DNA of 64,000 nt from Saxidomus purpurata. Taxonomy: Eukaryota; Mollusca; Bivalvia; Venerida; Veneridae. Shown in pieces: positions 1 to 23,500 of the stretch. The stretch covers positions 33,805,620 through 33,869,619 of the forward strand of contig JAFMSR010000015.1 of the NCBI GenBank assembly GCA_022818135.1, in the 5' to 3' direction. Made by a program: the position numbers and the translations under genes. Within the stretch, counting starts at the first letter, position 1; every line of letters starts with the position of its first letter. The notes under the pieces were generated by a model, which made no database searches, was not told where the DNA came from, and saw only the letters and a program-made list of their open reading frames with translations.

Positions 1-1
1 T

Positions 2-808
2 GTAAAATCAAGATCTGACAAAAGAAAATGCTCTATCACTGGGATGGCGGTACTTTCAAGCGACGAAATCGTCCTGGCAGACAGCCACAACGACTGCATC
101 AAATTTGTTGACGTGAACCAGAAGAAAGTTACTTCAGACGTCAAGCTGTCGTTAAGTCCACAAGATTTGACTGTCATTAACAAAAATCGAGTAGCTGTCA
201 CCCTGCCTTGCGCATTTCTCAGTATGATTCAGCTTATTTCTAAATTTGGTCCTTTTCGATGGAAGACGGACCATAGCTTTAAGGCTAACGGGACTTGTTA
301 TGGAATATCAAGTAGAGGAGACAAGTTGTTTGTTTCTTTCACGGGTCCTCCAAAGATAGAAATCATGGACCTGGAAGGGGACACATTGACAACAATAACA
401 GCCGATCGTGATGGCCAGTGCCTATTTAGTCAGCCGTGGCACGTGGTTGTGTCTCCAGACGAGAAGTATATCTACGTATCTGATCGAGGCAGCAGATCGT
501 TGACAAGATTCCAAACGAATGGAGACATGGATGACGTAATACAGCTTTCTCACAGCACAGACTGGCACTTTTCTCCAGAAGGTATCGCAGTTACGGACAA
601 GGGTTCCGTCTTGGTTTGTGATATGGAGTCTAACACAGGCAATGTGTACGCCATCTCGGAAGATATGTCTGAACAGAGGGTCGTTTTTGACAATCGGGAC
701 AAGTTACGACATCCACAGACAATCTGTTACTCCAACTATGACGGCAAAGTCTTCATAATCTGTCATGAAGACAAACTGAGAAGTAAACTGTTCGTTTTTC
801 AGCTATAA
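2..808 (+). CDS. NHL/TRIM-type beta-propeller protein, C-terminal part (5' end outside window)
   Basis: An open frame runs in from the left edge (codons from base 2) and stops with TAA at 806-808, giving 268 residues with no internal stop. The first Met inside it (base 44) is preceded by in-frame coding sequence, so it is probably not the start. The sequence reads as repeated propeller blades: QPWHVVVSPDEKYIYVSD about two-thirds along and SPEGIAVTDKGSVLVCDM near the end both fit the NHL-blade pattern (P-x-G/H-V/I-x-V...G-x-V/I-x-V-x-D). Molluscs carry many TRIM-like proteins with RING/B-box N-termini and such a C-terminal propeller, acting as E3 ligases or RNA-binding adaptors. The RING and B-box are not visible here, so membership of the E3 class is inference. 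The visible part is one uninterrupted exon. Confidence 0.8.
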   Translation, partial: VKSRSDKRKCSITGMAVLSSDEIVLADSHNDCIKFVDVNQKKVTSDVKLSLSPQDLTVINKNRVAVTLPCAFLSMIQLISKFGPFRWKTDHSFKANGTCYGISSRGDKLFVSFTGPPKIEIMDLEGDTLTTITADRDGQCLFSQPWHVVVSPDEKYIYVSDRGSRSLTRFQTNGDMDDVIQLSHSTDWHFSPEGIAVTDKGSVLVCDMESNTGNVYAISEDMSEQRVVFDNRDKLRHPQTICYSNYDGKVFIICHEDKLRSKLFVFQL

Positions 809-1157
809 ATTTAAGACTTTGTTAAACAGAATACGCAAGTGAAATTTAACATGAACACAGAACAGATTCTTTGGAAACTGACACTTACAAGAAACGTTAA
901 GAGAAATATAACCGCTTATATTGCAAACATGAATTTATAATCTAGAAATTACTTTGCGCACTGTAAACCTTTTGTTTCTCCTGTTTTTCTTAATGTGGGA
1001 ATTGAGTGTAGTGAATTGTATGCGTGCACAAGACACAAGTTTAATTAGTAACGACGCATCGTGCACGGATGATTTTTGATGCCGAGATTTTAGCGTTGTT
1101 CAAAATATTCAGCGTCAGCAAATGGAAACTAATGACATTCTGTCGTTCCTTTTAATT

Positions 1158-1217
1158 GAGTGAGAGGTGGTTTATTTGAGTAAGAGATGGTTTATTTGGG
1201 TGAGAGATGGTTTATTT
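1158..1217 (+). repeat. 20-bp tandem repeat, three copies
   Basis: Three consecutive 20-bp units of the form gagtgagagatggtttattt, with one to three differences each, sit in the probable 3' UTR of the NHL-type gene, just before its candidate poly(A) signal. Confidence 0.85.
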
Positions 1218-1256
1218 GTATAATACCTTAGTGTATGTATAAGTTTGCATTTGTAA

Positions 1257-1262
1257 AATAAA
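1257..1262 (+). terminator. candidate polyadenylation signal of the NHL gene
   Basis: AATAAA lies about 450 bases after the stop codon of the NHL-type gene, followed by a GT/T-rich stretch (gtgttgcagttttcgct). It is the clearest canonical hexamer close downstream on this strand. The actual cleavage site is not visible. Confidence 0.4.
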
Positions 1263-1279
1263 AGTGTTGCAGTTTTCGC

Positions 1280-3260
1280 TACATACATTGGAAGTGCTGA
1301 GTAAATAATCGGAGAATACGACCCAACAAGAATTACATAAGACAGTAGTCACTAATTAAATTCCATTGCAACTACAAACTGTGATGCAGCAGACGAGTCT
1401 ACTGAGTAAATAAATGAAATGATGTAAGAATTAAAACTTTATTGTATTCATGAATGCCACATCTCTTTGATGCTATGAAAAAAACATACACACATATCTG
1501 TTGCTTCAAAAATTCTAAAAGTGTTTATCAAAAAAGATATCTGAATAACGAGATGATCTATTGATACACATCAGATATAAAGATGTCACACCTCTTTAAG
1601 TTTTAAGTTTAGGATTTTGTTTGTATACATTTGTTAATTGCTAATGGTCCTTAGCTAAAATACTAGTTCAACTTGTATCTTTGATTTTAATTAAAGGGTC
1701 ACTGGAAATCTTGAAAGAATACCCCCTTTGTTGCTGATGTGTCTTACGAATGTCTCAGACTGATATTCTTTATGACTTGACTGTGTTACATGTTTTAAAG
1801 ATTCTGAAGTCTATGAGGACATCAGACGTTTTTAGCCAGATTTTCAACGATAATCCTGTTTATTATATTTGGGCACGTCGTTGGGCATCCGGCGTCTCTC
1901 TCTGTGTCGGTCTCTTTCTCCCTCTTCCTTCACGGTCTACACCGTCGACGCGGTCACAGCTACGAAAGAAGCTGTCTTTTTGAGCTCCCTCCTGCCATAC
2001 TTCTGTTCCAGAGTGAAACAGTCTCGCCACACACGTTTTCTTGATGCTCTGCTGTTTGTGGTGAAGACAGCTGCACTTTTTCATACATGTAACCATTGCA
2101 CATGTTGTGTTCTGTACAGAGCCTGTATAGAGTGACTTGTTCCCATCTGGTTAGAAGGCATCATTTTGTGTCTTCGTTCTTGTAAGAATCTTAAGCACCG
2201 TGAACTTTTTTCTTAAGTGACTCTATTGACTGGCTGGTCACATCTAGCCCCTTTCTGGCCTGGGGACTGAAGTCCCCTAGGCTTAAGTTAGCATACCACA
2301 TTTCAAACACTGCAAGAAATTTAACTGTGCTATGTGCGAATAACAACTGTAAACATGCGCTATGCGAAAGTAGTACAAGACAGACCAGATCAATCTTCTG
2401 TTTGAATGTCGCATATGATAAGAACATAATACAAATAAAAAGAGTACATACAACTTCAGACGATTGCAGGAAGGTATATAGCTTACGGGCTGCATTACAC
2501 ATTTTTTTCTGTTTTAGAAATTAATGCGCTGTTAGCTGATTACGGAAGATAATCATATTCATATCACGAAAAAGTAGGGATATTTACGGAAATTTACGGA
2601 AACGTACGGAGCTCGATATAAGAGTTTGTAGTTTGATTTTCAAATTTCCGATGTTATTTCATGGACAACTTTGTTATTTACGAACGATTACACATATATT
2701 TACCTAAAAATAAATTTCTCTAAAAAAAGATATAATTTACGTACATTCCCGAGAAGGAACTCACGTGATCAAAATCACCCGCCATTTATCGAGGACGCTG
2801 CATGTCAAGGCCCAGTGAACGGTTTCACCGATTACAACTACATGGTAACCCAGAATCATTTTTGGTTTTCTCTGTTATACACATTGTACAGTACTATATT
2901 TATATTTCATTGCTGGTATTGCTTTGTTTATTTCTGTTTCAAGGTATTGCCCTTGGTACACAATAATTTTCGATCCACATCATCAGATCATATCGCTTGA
3001 AGTTGTACAAAGCGCAGATCGAATTATTTTTATTGGCTTAAACAATTTATAATGTTGACTATGTGATTATTTTTCATTTAACGTACGTTTTATAATAAAA
3101 CAAACTTCCCTGCCACCCATATATTTGTGAATCATTCATTCTGTGTCATATACCGGTATTGAATTTCGTCCTCTGCACATTTCGACCCGCGCTTTAGGTA
3201 AAGTTCAGTGCAAAACACGTAGGTCAAAAGTTGTTTTTCGGGTAGTTAACCTATAGCCCC
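1280..3260. other. intergenic stretch, nothing recognised
   Basis: AT-rich non-coding sequence between the NHL-type gene and a retrotransposon relic. A less AT-rich patch at about 1870-2300 gives short overlapping ORFs on both strands with no recognisable protein and no splice-consistent structure. I see no promoter, RNA gene or coding exon that I can support. Confidence 0.5.
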
Positions 3261-3264
3261 AAGG

Positions 3265-3570
3265 CCTTCAGCGCTCACAGCGCTTTGATTACCAGTTGGT
3301 CTGACATCTCATTGCCATGAATACCACAGTGTTCGGGTATCAAATAAAGAGACACTTTCCAGTTCTTTGACAAGGCGTGGCAATTTTGCATTAGCAAAGG
3401 CCTCCAGGACTGATAGAGTATCTGTTAGAATGACCACCTGTTGACAGTCCTATTCTGACTCTTCAATAGTTTTCGATGCCTGTATGGTGGCTTCTACTTA
3501 TGCTTTGTAGCCTGTCGGTATGCTGACTGTCTCTGACCAACCAGTCGTGTGCATGGTAATCTGTTTACAC
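3265..3570 (-). pseudogene. retrotransposon RNase H domain relic
   Basis: On the minus strand, conceptual translation gives an RNase H-like string: a segment with VVILTDTLSVLEA (the D-[ST]-x-S strand-helix motif), then VKELESVSL, and after a frame shift IPEHCGIHGNEMSDQLV, matching the conserved 'W-I-P-x-H-x-G-x-x-G-N-E-x-x-D' end of retroelement RNase H. In-frame TAA and TAG codons and the frameshift show it is dead. No adjoining reverse transcriptase is readable in the same orientation. It most likely comes from a non-LTR element of a clade that carries RNase H. Family-level assignment needs a search. Confidence 0.75.
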
Positions 3571-3629
3571 GTGGGCTTATATCTATGATGGATAATCTTC
3601 TGAGATCATGGTTTTTTTCGAGCGGTGTC

Positions 3630-4240
3630 AAACATTAGTTAGGAATGAGCTATTATCATGGAACTTGGTATGTAGATAGCTTATATGGAGATGTAGCTGA
3701 GATTGCATTTGTGGTTCCTAGGGTCATGACCAAGCTCGATGTTACTTAAAATAGGAAATTGGTTTACGGCCGATAACTCGTGTTGGGAATGAGGTATTGC
3801 CATGAAAATCGGTATTAAGGTAGCGGATATTGAGATGTAGCTTGGGAAAAGATGAGATAAGATTAAGATAAGATTTATTTTGGTATGGAGTACATACATG
3901 GCTAAAACAAACATGAATGCAATAAAACAATATCACAACATGAACATAATAACCATGGCATCCACACCGACACCAGGGATAACAGAAAAAAGAGTAAACT
4001 CTTATTTCCATTGTGGTCCCTTGGAATGCATTTGGGATCCATGTGGCCAAGGTCAATGCCGCTGTTATTAAAACAGGAAATGGTTTTCGGACCATAACTC
4101 CACGTTGGAATGAGATGTTGACATGAAAATAAGTAGCTTATATTGGGATGTACTTTTTCTTGCTTTTGTTGTCCCTGTGTCAAAGTCAAAGTCACTGTTA
4201 CTAAAAATAGAGAAACAGTTTTCAGCTAATAATGTGCTTG
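3630..4240. repeat. degenerate mollusc-type dispersed/tandem repeat
   Basis: At least three diverged units share the phrases 'ggttttcggaccataactc', 'atgaggtattgccatgaaaa' and 'tagcttatatggagatgtag' (around 3640-3700, 3755-3845 and 4075-4220). About 220 bases at 3850-4070 interrupt the series. Short ORFs here on both strands are shadows of the repeat. Confidence 0.6.
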
Positions 4241-5062
4241 CCTAAACAGCTGTTTAATTGTTGTTTGCACATCAGGAAATGACTCGAGGCACTTTCGTTG
4301 ATTTTTTTCCTTTTACTGGTTTCGTGGCATTGTCGTTTGTCTTGTTCTCATATAAATTGTTAATGGACATGCATGATATGTAAATTTAGCGTGTTGGCGT
4401 ATCAACGTCCCGTTCAAAAAGATGCGCAAACACGCAAAATTATTATGTTACTCATGTTGGTATTTAAAATAATGTTTTGTGTTGTTTAGTTTTTGTGTTT
4501 GGATTTAAGTGAAATTTTAGGAATTTTAGGTCTAGTTATTAATACAGTTATATATTTAACCCTAGGTTATTCACCTTCTAAAAAGCAATATCTTACACTG
4601 CAAATTTGAAACTTGAATATGCTCGAAACGAAAATGGTTGTACAAATGATTCTACAAATTTTGTTATTTTAATTTTGAATGGTTTTACTTCTGTTCAATG
4701 TGCTTTCTTATGATATTGAAGTAAGTTTTATTTTGCACAGGTGATACTTTTTGTATTACAGGATGTGAAAACATTTAGCAGAGGTTTACCTAGATTAATG
4801 GCAGTCTATTGCCATTGTCGTAAACATTGACAGCGAACAAATTTTAGAAAAGCTTTGTACTTATTTAATTTTAATTGGAAATATCTACTGATAAGAAAAT
4901 TTTCATCGACGTTCACGTTTGTCTTAAATTTTGTTCGTATTTTTATCGTTTTTACGACAATACACGTCTGCCGATTTTATAATGTCATACGTTTTCGCGA
5001 GAAAGTACGAAAATGCAATTTCTCAGATTTTTTTGAGTTCTCTGTGATATAACGCATAAAAA
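4240..5062. other. sequence upstream of GPR180, no gene seen
   Basis: AT-rich sequence preceding the GPR180 start codon. It should contain the promoter and 5' UTR, but I see no TATA box or initiator that I would defend. A 65-codon ORF at 4855-5052 lacks any family signal. Confidence 0.4.
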
Positions 5063-15818
<10,756 letters not shown>

Positions 15819-17100
15819 TAAAAATCATGTTCTAGGTTATCGTTTTAATTTATAATTACACAATGTAAAATGAAAAGATATGATCTGTTGCCATAGAAAT
15901 GAAGAAAAAATCATCGAGACTGGATCTGAAGAAATTGTCTGAATGTTGACCTTATCAGTAATGATGAATACTGCATGGGTCAGGTGATACATGTTTTGAA
16001 TAACCAGTGTCATAACTGCATATGACAAGGTAATTTGGATGAGAAACAGATCAGTTAGTGTATAGTCCTTAGGGTTTCAGTATAAATTGACACTTGATCT
16101 GTTTAAAAGTGGCCAAATTTTATATAATGAAGCGAAAAAGAAATGCAGGGTAAACATTAGGGGTTAGTAGAGGTTTTTGCTTTTCAACGCTTGCCCTGCG
16201 TGACACAGTAGATTACCGCTTGAGGATTTTAGTATAGCGTGTGCAGTGACCGAGATAATTTTGACCGATTTTCATACTTCTACACATGCTGTTTTTTTAT
16301 TCTATTTTGTTACCCTCCGCCCCTCATATATTAGGAATGTATTTTTTTATGAATAGTATAAAAAACTTAGGAGTTTCAGACCTCATATGAAACATAGCTC
16401 TTAATGTGATTCTGTGTTGTGAGCAGTAATTCTATCGCTTCAGAAAGCACATTTTTATGCTTGCTTTGAAAAATTTGAATATCAGTGAAAATATAAACCT
16501 GTAGCTATGTGGTACTGTATACTAAACTCTATTGAAGACAAGTAAGTCTTCATATAGTATGTGTAGCTTGTTGAATTAATTCATGAATTTGTTTGGTATG
16601 TTATGATATTACAGTTAAATATAAGTGTAGTTTCTTTCAGTTGTATAGTCATGTGTATTATATAAGTAGCCGCTTTAGAGATAAAATTTACTCCGCAGTG
16701 TGAAAACCAACATTGTGACCTTTGCAGGTTGTTTTGAATACAGAGTTGCAAGGAGAACAGTAAACTCTGTATATAGTGAAGTTAACTCCATTTGTTCCTG
16801 GGATGAAATATTTCCATATATTTCCATATAGCTGGAATGAAATATTTCCATATAGCTGGAATGAAATATATAGCTGGAATGAAATATTTCCATATAGCTG
16901 GAATGAAATATATAGCTGGAATGAAATATTTCCATATAGCTGGAATGAAATATTTCCATATAGCATTTTCATATTAAATAAAGAAGGAAAAAGATTGGGC
17001 CCAGAAATTTTGTTCACAATGTCCTGAAGTTTGCTATATCCGGATATCCGATATTTACTGTTATTATAATGGTAATAAAAACATTTGCTGTCACTTGTAG
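15819..17100. other. GPR180 3' UTR and flank with candidate poly(A) signal
   Basis: Non-coding sequence after the GPR180 stop. The first canonical AATAAA is at 16977-16982, right after a small tandem repeat; further hexamers occur at 18362-18367 and 19508-19513. Which one is used cannot be decided from the sequence. Confidence 0.4.
16796..16966 (+). repeat. mixed 24-bp/18-bp minisatellite
   Basis: Alternating units tggaatgaaatatttccata..tagc (24 bases) and tggaatgaaatatatagc (18 bases) follow each other about eight times. ORFs on both strands here encode only the repeat. Confidence 0.85.
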
Positions 17101-17125
17101 TGTCACTATGGTAACTGTTGATCTT

Positions 17126-17316
17126 AGTTTATACTAATTCATTTTAGCTCGATTGTGAAGAAAGCTTGCAGCTTATCGAGTCACTCTCGAGTCTGCTTCC
17201 CGGAAGAACCAGTACTGGTGTCATATGAGGAAGTACGGTCGTGACCCTGGTGGGGCTGGAACCCGCAACCTCCAGGATGAGCGGCAGACACCTTAACCTC
17301 TACACCACCGCTCCCC
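17126..17316 (-). mobile_element. tRNA-derived SINE with 10-bp target-site duplication
   Basis: Read on the minus strand it starts ggggagcggtggtgtagagg (A-box region), then has the B-box-like gcgggttccagcc, and ends ttagtataaact. The direct repeat tgttgatctt flanks it at 17116-17125 and 17317-17326. A second member lies at 44144-44338 on the plus strand with the same layout. The intact duplication suggests a fairly recent insertion. Confidence 0.88.
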
Positions 17317-17329
17317 TGTTGATCTTGAT

Positions 17330-20160
17330 AAGCCTGTGCTGGTTCACAAGCTACCCTGACTTCATACCAGTCCCAGTACTCACATGTTGGTTTCCTCGCT
17401 GCATGGTACATGGATTAAGACGTGTTATAGCACAGAATCAGTGTAGTATGGTTACTGTAGCTAGAATGTATGGTTATCTGGAGAGAATATAATAAAGTTG
17501 TGATCTCTCATGGACGATATCTGTTATTAACCAGTCATTACATTCAAAAGTGCAATATTTCTTGTAATATGTTATTTAGATTGTTTATAGTCCCAGCCGA
17601 CCCTAGGATATCTCCTCTGGTGAAATTTCTTGTAATAACCTTTCATTTGCATGATATGACACAGCTTTGAGAGTTGTATTTGCTGTGTTGCAAGTATTGA
17701 AAGTTGAATGTGTTGATTATATGACAGCTTCATTGTATTTATTGGATAGATTTTTTATTTGCAAAGTTAAACATAATGATATACATTTTTGATGGGTTGC
17801 CTTTGTAAAATACACATGTACACAGCTATTTCTTGAATATGATTATGTTCTCTTTTTTTCTCTGCTCCTAATTCTCGAAAATGTAGTAGATCAAAAGCCT
17901 TCAATATTTATTGAATTATCATTGAAAAATATTCATTTTTATGATTTTGTAATTCACACATTCACCTTTGTAAAACCCATGCACTTTTTGCTGATACATT
18001 ACTTTATCAGTACAGTGGAGAAGAGTCACTTTTATTGGATTCACACCTTGTCAACAGGAGATTTAAGTAGTCTAAGGGGGACCCTCTTTTTATGCCTGTA
18101 TTAAAACAAGATTTTGTAGTAAACAGTAACCTTAACATGAATCACAATGAATCTGAAGTCACTTTGAATCACAGCCTAGCAACAAAGTGTAAGAGTTTCT
18201 GTTTAAGGATTGAATTCTGATCTTTTATCTGTAACAGTTTAATGTAGAGTACCGGTATTTTGCATCCATAAATTTGGACATTTTTTTAGAAGTTTTTATT
18301 AATTGATGTTTACTTAATGCTTCTTATGCTTTAGAGAAACATAAAGATATGCACAATGTGTAATAAATAGATTTACATGCCCATAGGAAGGGTACACAAT
18401 GTTGGAAGGGTCTATAAAGAGCACAGAGTCATGTTGCAGTCAGGTCTTGCAGTTTATCTGTTGCAGAAAGCTTTTGAAATGAACCACTTCATTCATTATG
18501 GAAGCATGATGAGGAGATATTGCTTGACAAAGGTTTTTCAGATGCCTCGGTCTGGGCTTGGCAGAGAAATCACCTTCCAACTTCACTATCCAAAAAGTGT
18601 AATGTTGAAGTGTTTATCGTGTTTACATTATTTACTTGTGTCATATAAAGTTTATACAAGTGCTTTTGGTATTATATAATGAGGCAAAGATACCCAATAG
18701 TTAATGTGATAAGTTTGAGATTTTTGTAAATCAGTATACAGGTATTGTACGGCCATTTTGAAGCTTTTTAGCAGACATTAGCAGTTTTTTTAACATACAT
18801 AGCATACAGGATAAAATATGAATAGGACAGAACCAAGAATTAGTGAAACTGCATTTTGTTGTCAAAACAGGTTCTTGTGGTAATTGTGAAGCTTTATCAA
18901 ACACACATATGTATCATCACTACAAAAGATGTCTTGCTTCTCAACACTCTATCATGACAACATAGAACATCATTTCTTATCAGTCAAGTTTTTAAAATGC
19001 TCAAGCTTTCACTATGTATGTACAAACTGCTAAAAGATTTGTTGCTTAAATGTTTTTTTAACTCACAAGTATTTTGACCATATTTGGGTTACAGCTTTTC
19101 AGCAGCGTTAATATTACTCAGTTCTTTATAATTTACGTTGTATCTTTGCCGTATTTATGCCGTTGGACAGTGCACAATCGATGTCAGTAAAGCCAAAGTT
19201 TTGTCCTTCACAGGAGATAGAAATGTTGATTATCATGGTGAAGAGATGTGTACATGCATTTTGGACCAGCTTTCAGGTCATGGTTAAAGTTGTAACCAAA
19301 ACTGAGACAAAAGTCATAGTTACTATTTTGGGTAAATTTAAATAGATTGGTGTGCACCTAATAGGTTATAACAGTCACATGTTTTCAGTTCAGGTGTATT
19401 TTAAAAAAAGCTTGTTTATATTAAGTTAAATGCTTATTGGCAATCTTTATTTTTTTGCCTTGATCAGTTCTTATTTTATAAATGGTGAAGGAGAAATTAA
19501 TTTTGAGAATAAAGAGTATTTTCTGATATAAGAAGTTTGTATTTTTCTTTCTGTAAATTCTGGTCAGCATGATCTGTGATGAGATGATGATTAAACTGTA
19601 ATGTACATTGCCAGGAGCAGTCCCTGAGCCTGGGAGACAAAAGGTTGTCTCTCATCCATTTGTAGACAATTAAGGGGTTCCCATTTTAAGTGGAAAACTT
19701 TCCCAATTAAGTGCCTCTTTGTCTTGTCCCAAAATTTAAATGGAAATATTTCCTTAAGTACTGTACGTGTATATCACTTTTCAAAAATCTGGTCAGGAAA
19801 GAACGTTTGGAAAAATTGTACAAAACAAGATACAGTTTTTTTTTACTGACAGATCTACTGAATTGAAAAGAATTTGTTACAAATTTGGAAGATTTTTATT
19901 TTTTTGGACAAATTAAAAAAGATTTTCTCTTTTACACAATATTCATTAAGAGTAGATAGTTTCCACATCTACAACATTTACCTCCCTTGTTCTGAACTAT
20001 CCGCCATTAGATGTTGAAGAACTTGTGACCTTGTCTTCCAACCCAACCGACTTTGAAGTTAGGAAGTTAAAAATGTAGGACAGGAAATTTTTCTATATAA
20101 CACTATGTGAATGAAAGGGTACTGGTACACATGTATGTCTGCTCATAAACATCTCTTGTA
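17330..20160. other. intergenic or extended 3' UTR between convergent GPR180 and RBMX2
   Basis: AT-rich sequence with no recognisable coding exon. A 100-codon ORF at 18377-18679 has no family signal and AT-rich, UTR-like composition. Possible long GPR180 3' UTR, because several AATAAA motifs are spread through it. Confidence 0.4.
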
Positions 20161-20509
20161 TCAACTTAAGTTTTATTGAGTGGCCACAAACCACCCTTCT
20201 AACATAAAATGTGCTGATTTTGGCTATTTTGCCGGTGTTTTAACAGGAGGAAAAACGTGTAAATGCAGTAGAGTAAATAACGGGCTTGGGCACCAACCAC
20301 TTGGAATTCTGCAGATGTTAAAACACAAAAAAACGTGTGTTAACCAAAATTTCAGATTCACTTTATTGAAAATCGCAGGTTTATATTACTGCTCATTTAT
20401 TTCCGTCTGCTACATTACTACTGCTGTTGAGACTGTCACTGAAATGATCTTTATAATGACCATAGACCATGAAAACAAAAACAATACTTGACGTAAACAG
20501 TAAATCTCA

Positions 20510-23500
20510 TTATCTTCTAGCATCTCTTCTACTATCTCTGTCATTGTAACGTTTTTGATCACTATGACTATATCTTTCACTATTTCTGTCATGTTTAGAA
20601 CTGTAACTATCATATTTTCCATCTCTTTGGTCTCTAGTGTCCCTACTTGAATTTCTATCATAGTCTCTGCTACTCCTTTCCCGGAATTCCTTTTCCTCTC
20701 TGTACTCTTTACTCCTAGCTCTGTCTCTCTCATAATCCCCTTTTCTACCCCCTGAAGCTCTTGCGTAGCCTATTTTTCCATCTGTATCAAAGTCTCTTTT
20801 TCTATCTCTCTCAAAATCCCCATTTCTATCTCTTTCAGAATCCCTATTTCTATCTCTTTCAGAATCCCTATTTCCATCTCTCTCAAAATCCCCATTTCTA
20901 TCTCTTTCAGAATCCCTATTTCTATCTCTTTCAGAATCCATATTTCTATCTCTTTCAGAATTCCTATATCTGCTCTTTTCAGCACTATCTGTTCTGCCCT
21001 CCCTGTCATATTTGGAATACTTTTGTCTTTCACTGTAACTATCCGGAGAATGTGCTCGTTTATTCAGTGCCCTGTCATAGCCCGTGTCAGGTTTCTCTTT
21101 CTTGATCTTGCGTTGTCTATAATCTATTTCTGAATCAGAGTCACTTTCAGAGCTTGAGCTTTTAGTGGCTGCTTTCTTCTTTTTCTTCTTTTTGTTTTTC
21201 TTTTCCTTTTTCACTTTTTTCTCTGGAAAAGTATAAAATCATGTTTATGTATGTGAATGCGTACAGAAGCAGTTAAAACTGAACTGCAAGGTTTGTTTGT
21301 GAAATACATGTAAGTTTAGTTAAACACAAGTCAGAGAGCTACTGGCCTTGCCACAGTGATCTCATTTAGTAACAAGAACATAATTTTAAGGTTTTTAAAA
21401 ATTTAATGCCATCAGTAGAAGAGTTACAAAGAAACCAGATTGCACAAAAATCTTTGACATTAGACTAGTGCAAAAAGGGGAATAATAATGCTGAATTACA
21501 GAGTTATGGAATCTGGCCCTGTGATTATAAAACTTTCTTCATGCTCCCCTCAGTTTGAGCATGAATGTTTTTTACATGTAGTCTTGAATACATGAAAAAA
21601 AAAAAATGAGTTGAGCATGAAAAAAGTTTATAATCTAGACCCTGTGTGCTTTCCATTTAGTATAATTATCCTAATTATTTACAGTGACACTAGACTGCAT
21701 GCTCTGGTCAGCTGTAAAGAGGCCAAATCATGAAATGGATCACAGACATTTTTCAGGGTAAATTAAACACAACAGCTCAACACAGGACAAGTGTGGTTGA
21801 ATGATAATTATTGACGCATCAACAGCTTATGACAGACAACCTCATCAGCCTGTCTCCCCTAGGTGCTTCCCCAGTGCTAAACAATGGAATGGTGACTTAC
21901 CTTTTTTGACTTTAACTTTGACCTGCAGAGGTTCTTCTTCATTACTAACATGCTCTGGGGACTCTGGTATTTGAGGGGCACAGCCTTCTGCACGTAGTTT
22001 CATTGTAATCTCATCTTCATCTCCATGCTCTTTTGGTTTCTTATATTCCTCCACATGATCAACCCTGAGCGTACGTCCCAATACCTAAAGTAAACAAATA
22101 TACAACGACATGTTCCACAAATCTAACAGAAAGTCAGATCTAATATTCAGGAATCAATGGAAAATAATTATCTGTCTTTGCAAAACCAGCTGCTGTTTAA
22201 GACCTTAATTTAATAATGTCAGATTAAACAGTGATTTATCTTTTTCTTTAAAATAAGATTTAGAAGGTAATGCAAGCAAAATGGATTGTATGTAATAAAA
22301 CCTTTGTTCCATTGAAGTTGTCTACAGCTAATATGGTGCTCCTTTGATCTTCATAGCACAAAAAACAGAATCCTTTCGATTTCCCTGACTTCTGGTCACG
22401 CACTAGATTCATGTTCACTATCTCACCATATCTGGAACCAAAAACATGTACAGTCAAAACTTTGTTCACTCAAATCGAACATTTCACTGCATCATTCATT
22501 ATACAGGTACATGTATGAATGTACATTCTAACATGACTCACGATTTTGTCTCTATATACAAAGAGTAGAAAAATTATGTTATATTAAACCATAAACAACG
22601 CGGGAACTGATATACTGTAAACATGACGTCATATTGCGCCACGAGTTAAATGAGCCTAAGCCTTGCTAGAAAATAAAGCTTTGCATTTATTCACTTTTTG
22701 TAATATCTGGTCATGTTAGAATCGAAATAACACCCTTTTCAGCGTTGTTATCGTCTAATAAACAATAATTTGTCGTACTGATGTGCAGTTATAAACCACT
22801 CAGGCCTTCGGCCTTCGTGGCTAATTACTGCATATCAGTACTCCAAATCATTGTTTATTAAACGACTAACACCGCTGAAACGGATGTTATTTCTTAAATA
22901 AATGAAAATTACACACAGAATGGTTTACAATAACTTTTCCTATAAGTCAATCTGCACTGCTTCTGACAGTTATTATTCTTTGTTGACCTAAGTCAGTCTG
23001 TCACCATACAGTGTTAGTTCTATGAATCTTTTAATAAACTAGGACATGCTAATGCTTAGTTCCATACACAACACACATACAATGTCAGACTTCTAAACCT
23101 ATTACAGTGAGGACAAGCTGAACACTGGTATTCATTTTGATTGCAATCAAATTTTTGCTGATCATTATGAACAGAATCTGCCAAGACTTCATATTTAATA
23201 AAAACTCTCAGACAATGACATGAACTTGAAATGACTAGACAGAAGGTAGGTAAGCTTGATTTGTTTGTGCCAGGTATCATTCCAGTTTCCAACTGCATCT
23301 GATACACTTGAACAAATCAGATGGTCAACATTTATATAAGCAAACCAGTGTTCCTACATGTCCTAACCGGTCCAAACAAGCTTTCTTACAGCAACTGACA
23401 TTTTTACATAAAACAACAGGAGGAAACAAAATCTCTAAGTCCCCGCCAACCCTGGGACTTTTCTCTTGGTAAACTTGCCAAGACTCCTGACTGGCACAGG

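Noticed and set aside
4855..5052. 65-codon ORF just upstream of GPR180
   Set aside because: Low-complexity Phe/Val-rich text from AT-rich DNA, no family signal; more likely 5' flank.
18377..18679. 100-codon ORF downstream of GPR180
   Set aside because: No recognisable motif, UTR-like composition, and isolated AT-rich context; probably chance.
20410..21105. ORFs overlapping RBMX2 exon 5 in other frames and on the plus strand
   Set aside because: They encode periodic peptides that simply re-read the 24-bp coding repeat; the minus-strand RBMX2 frame is the supported one.
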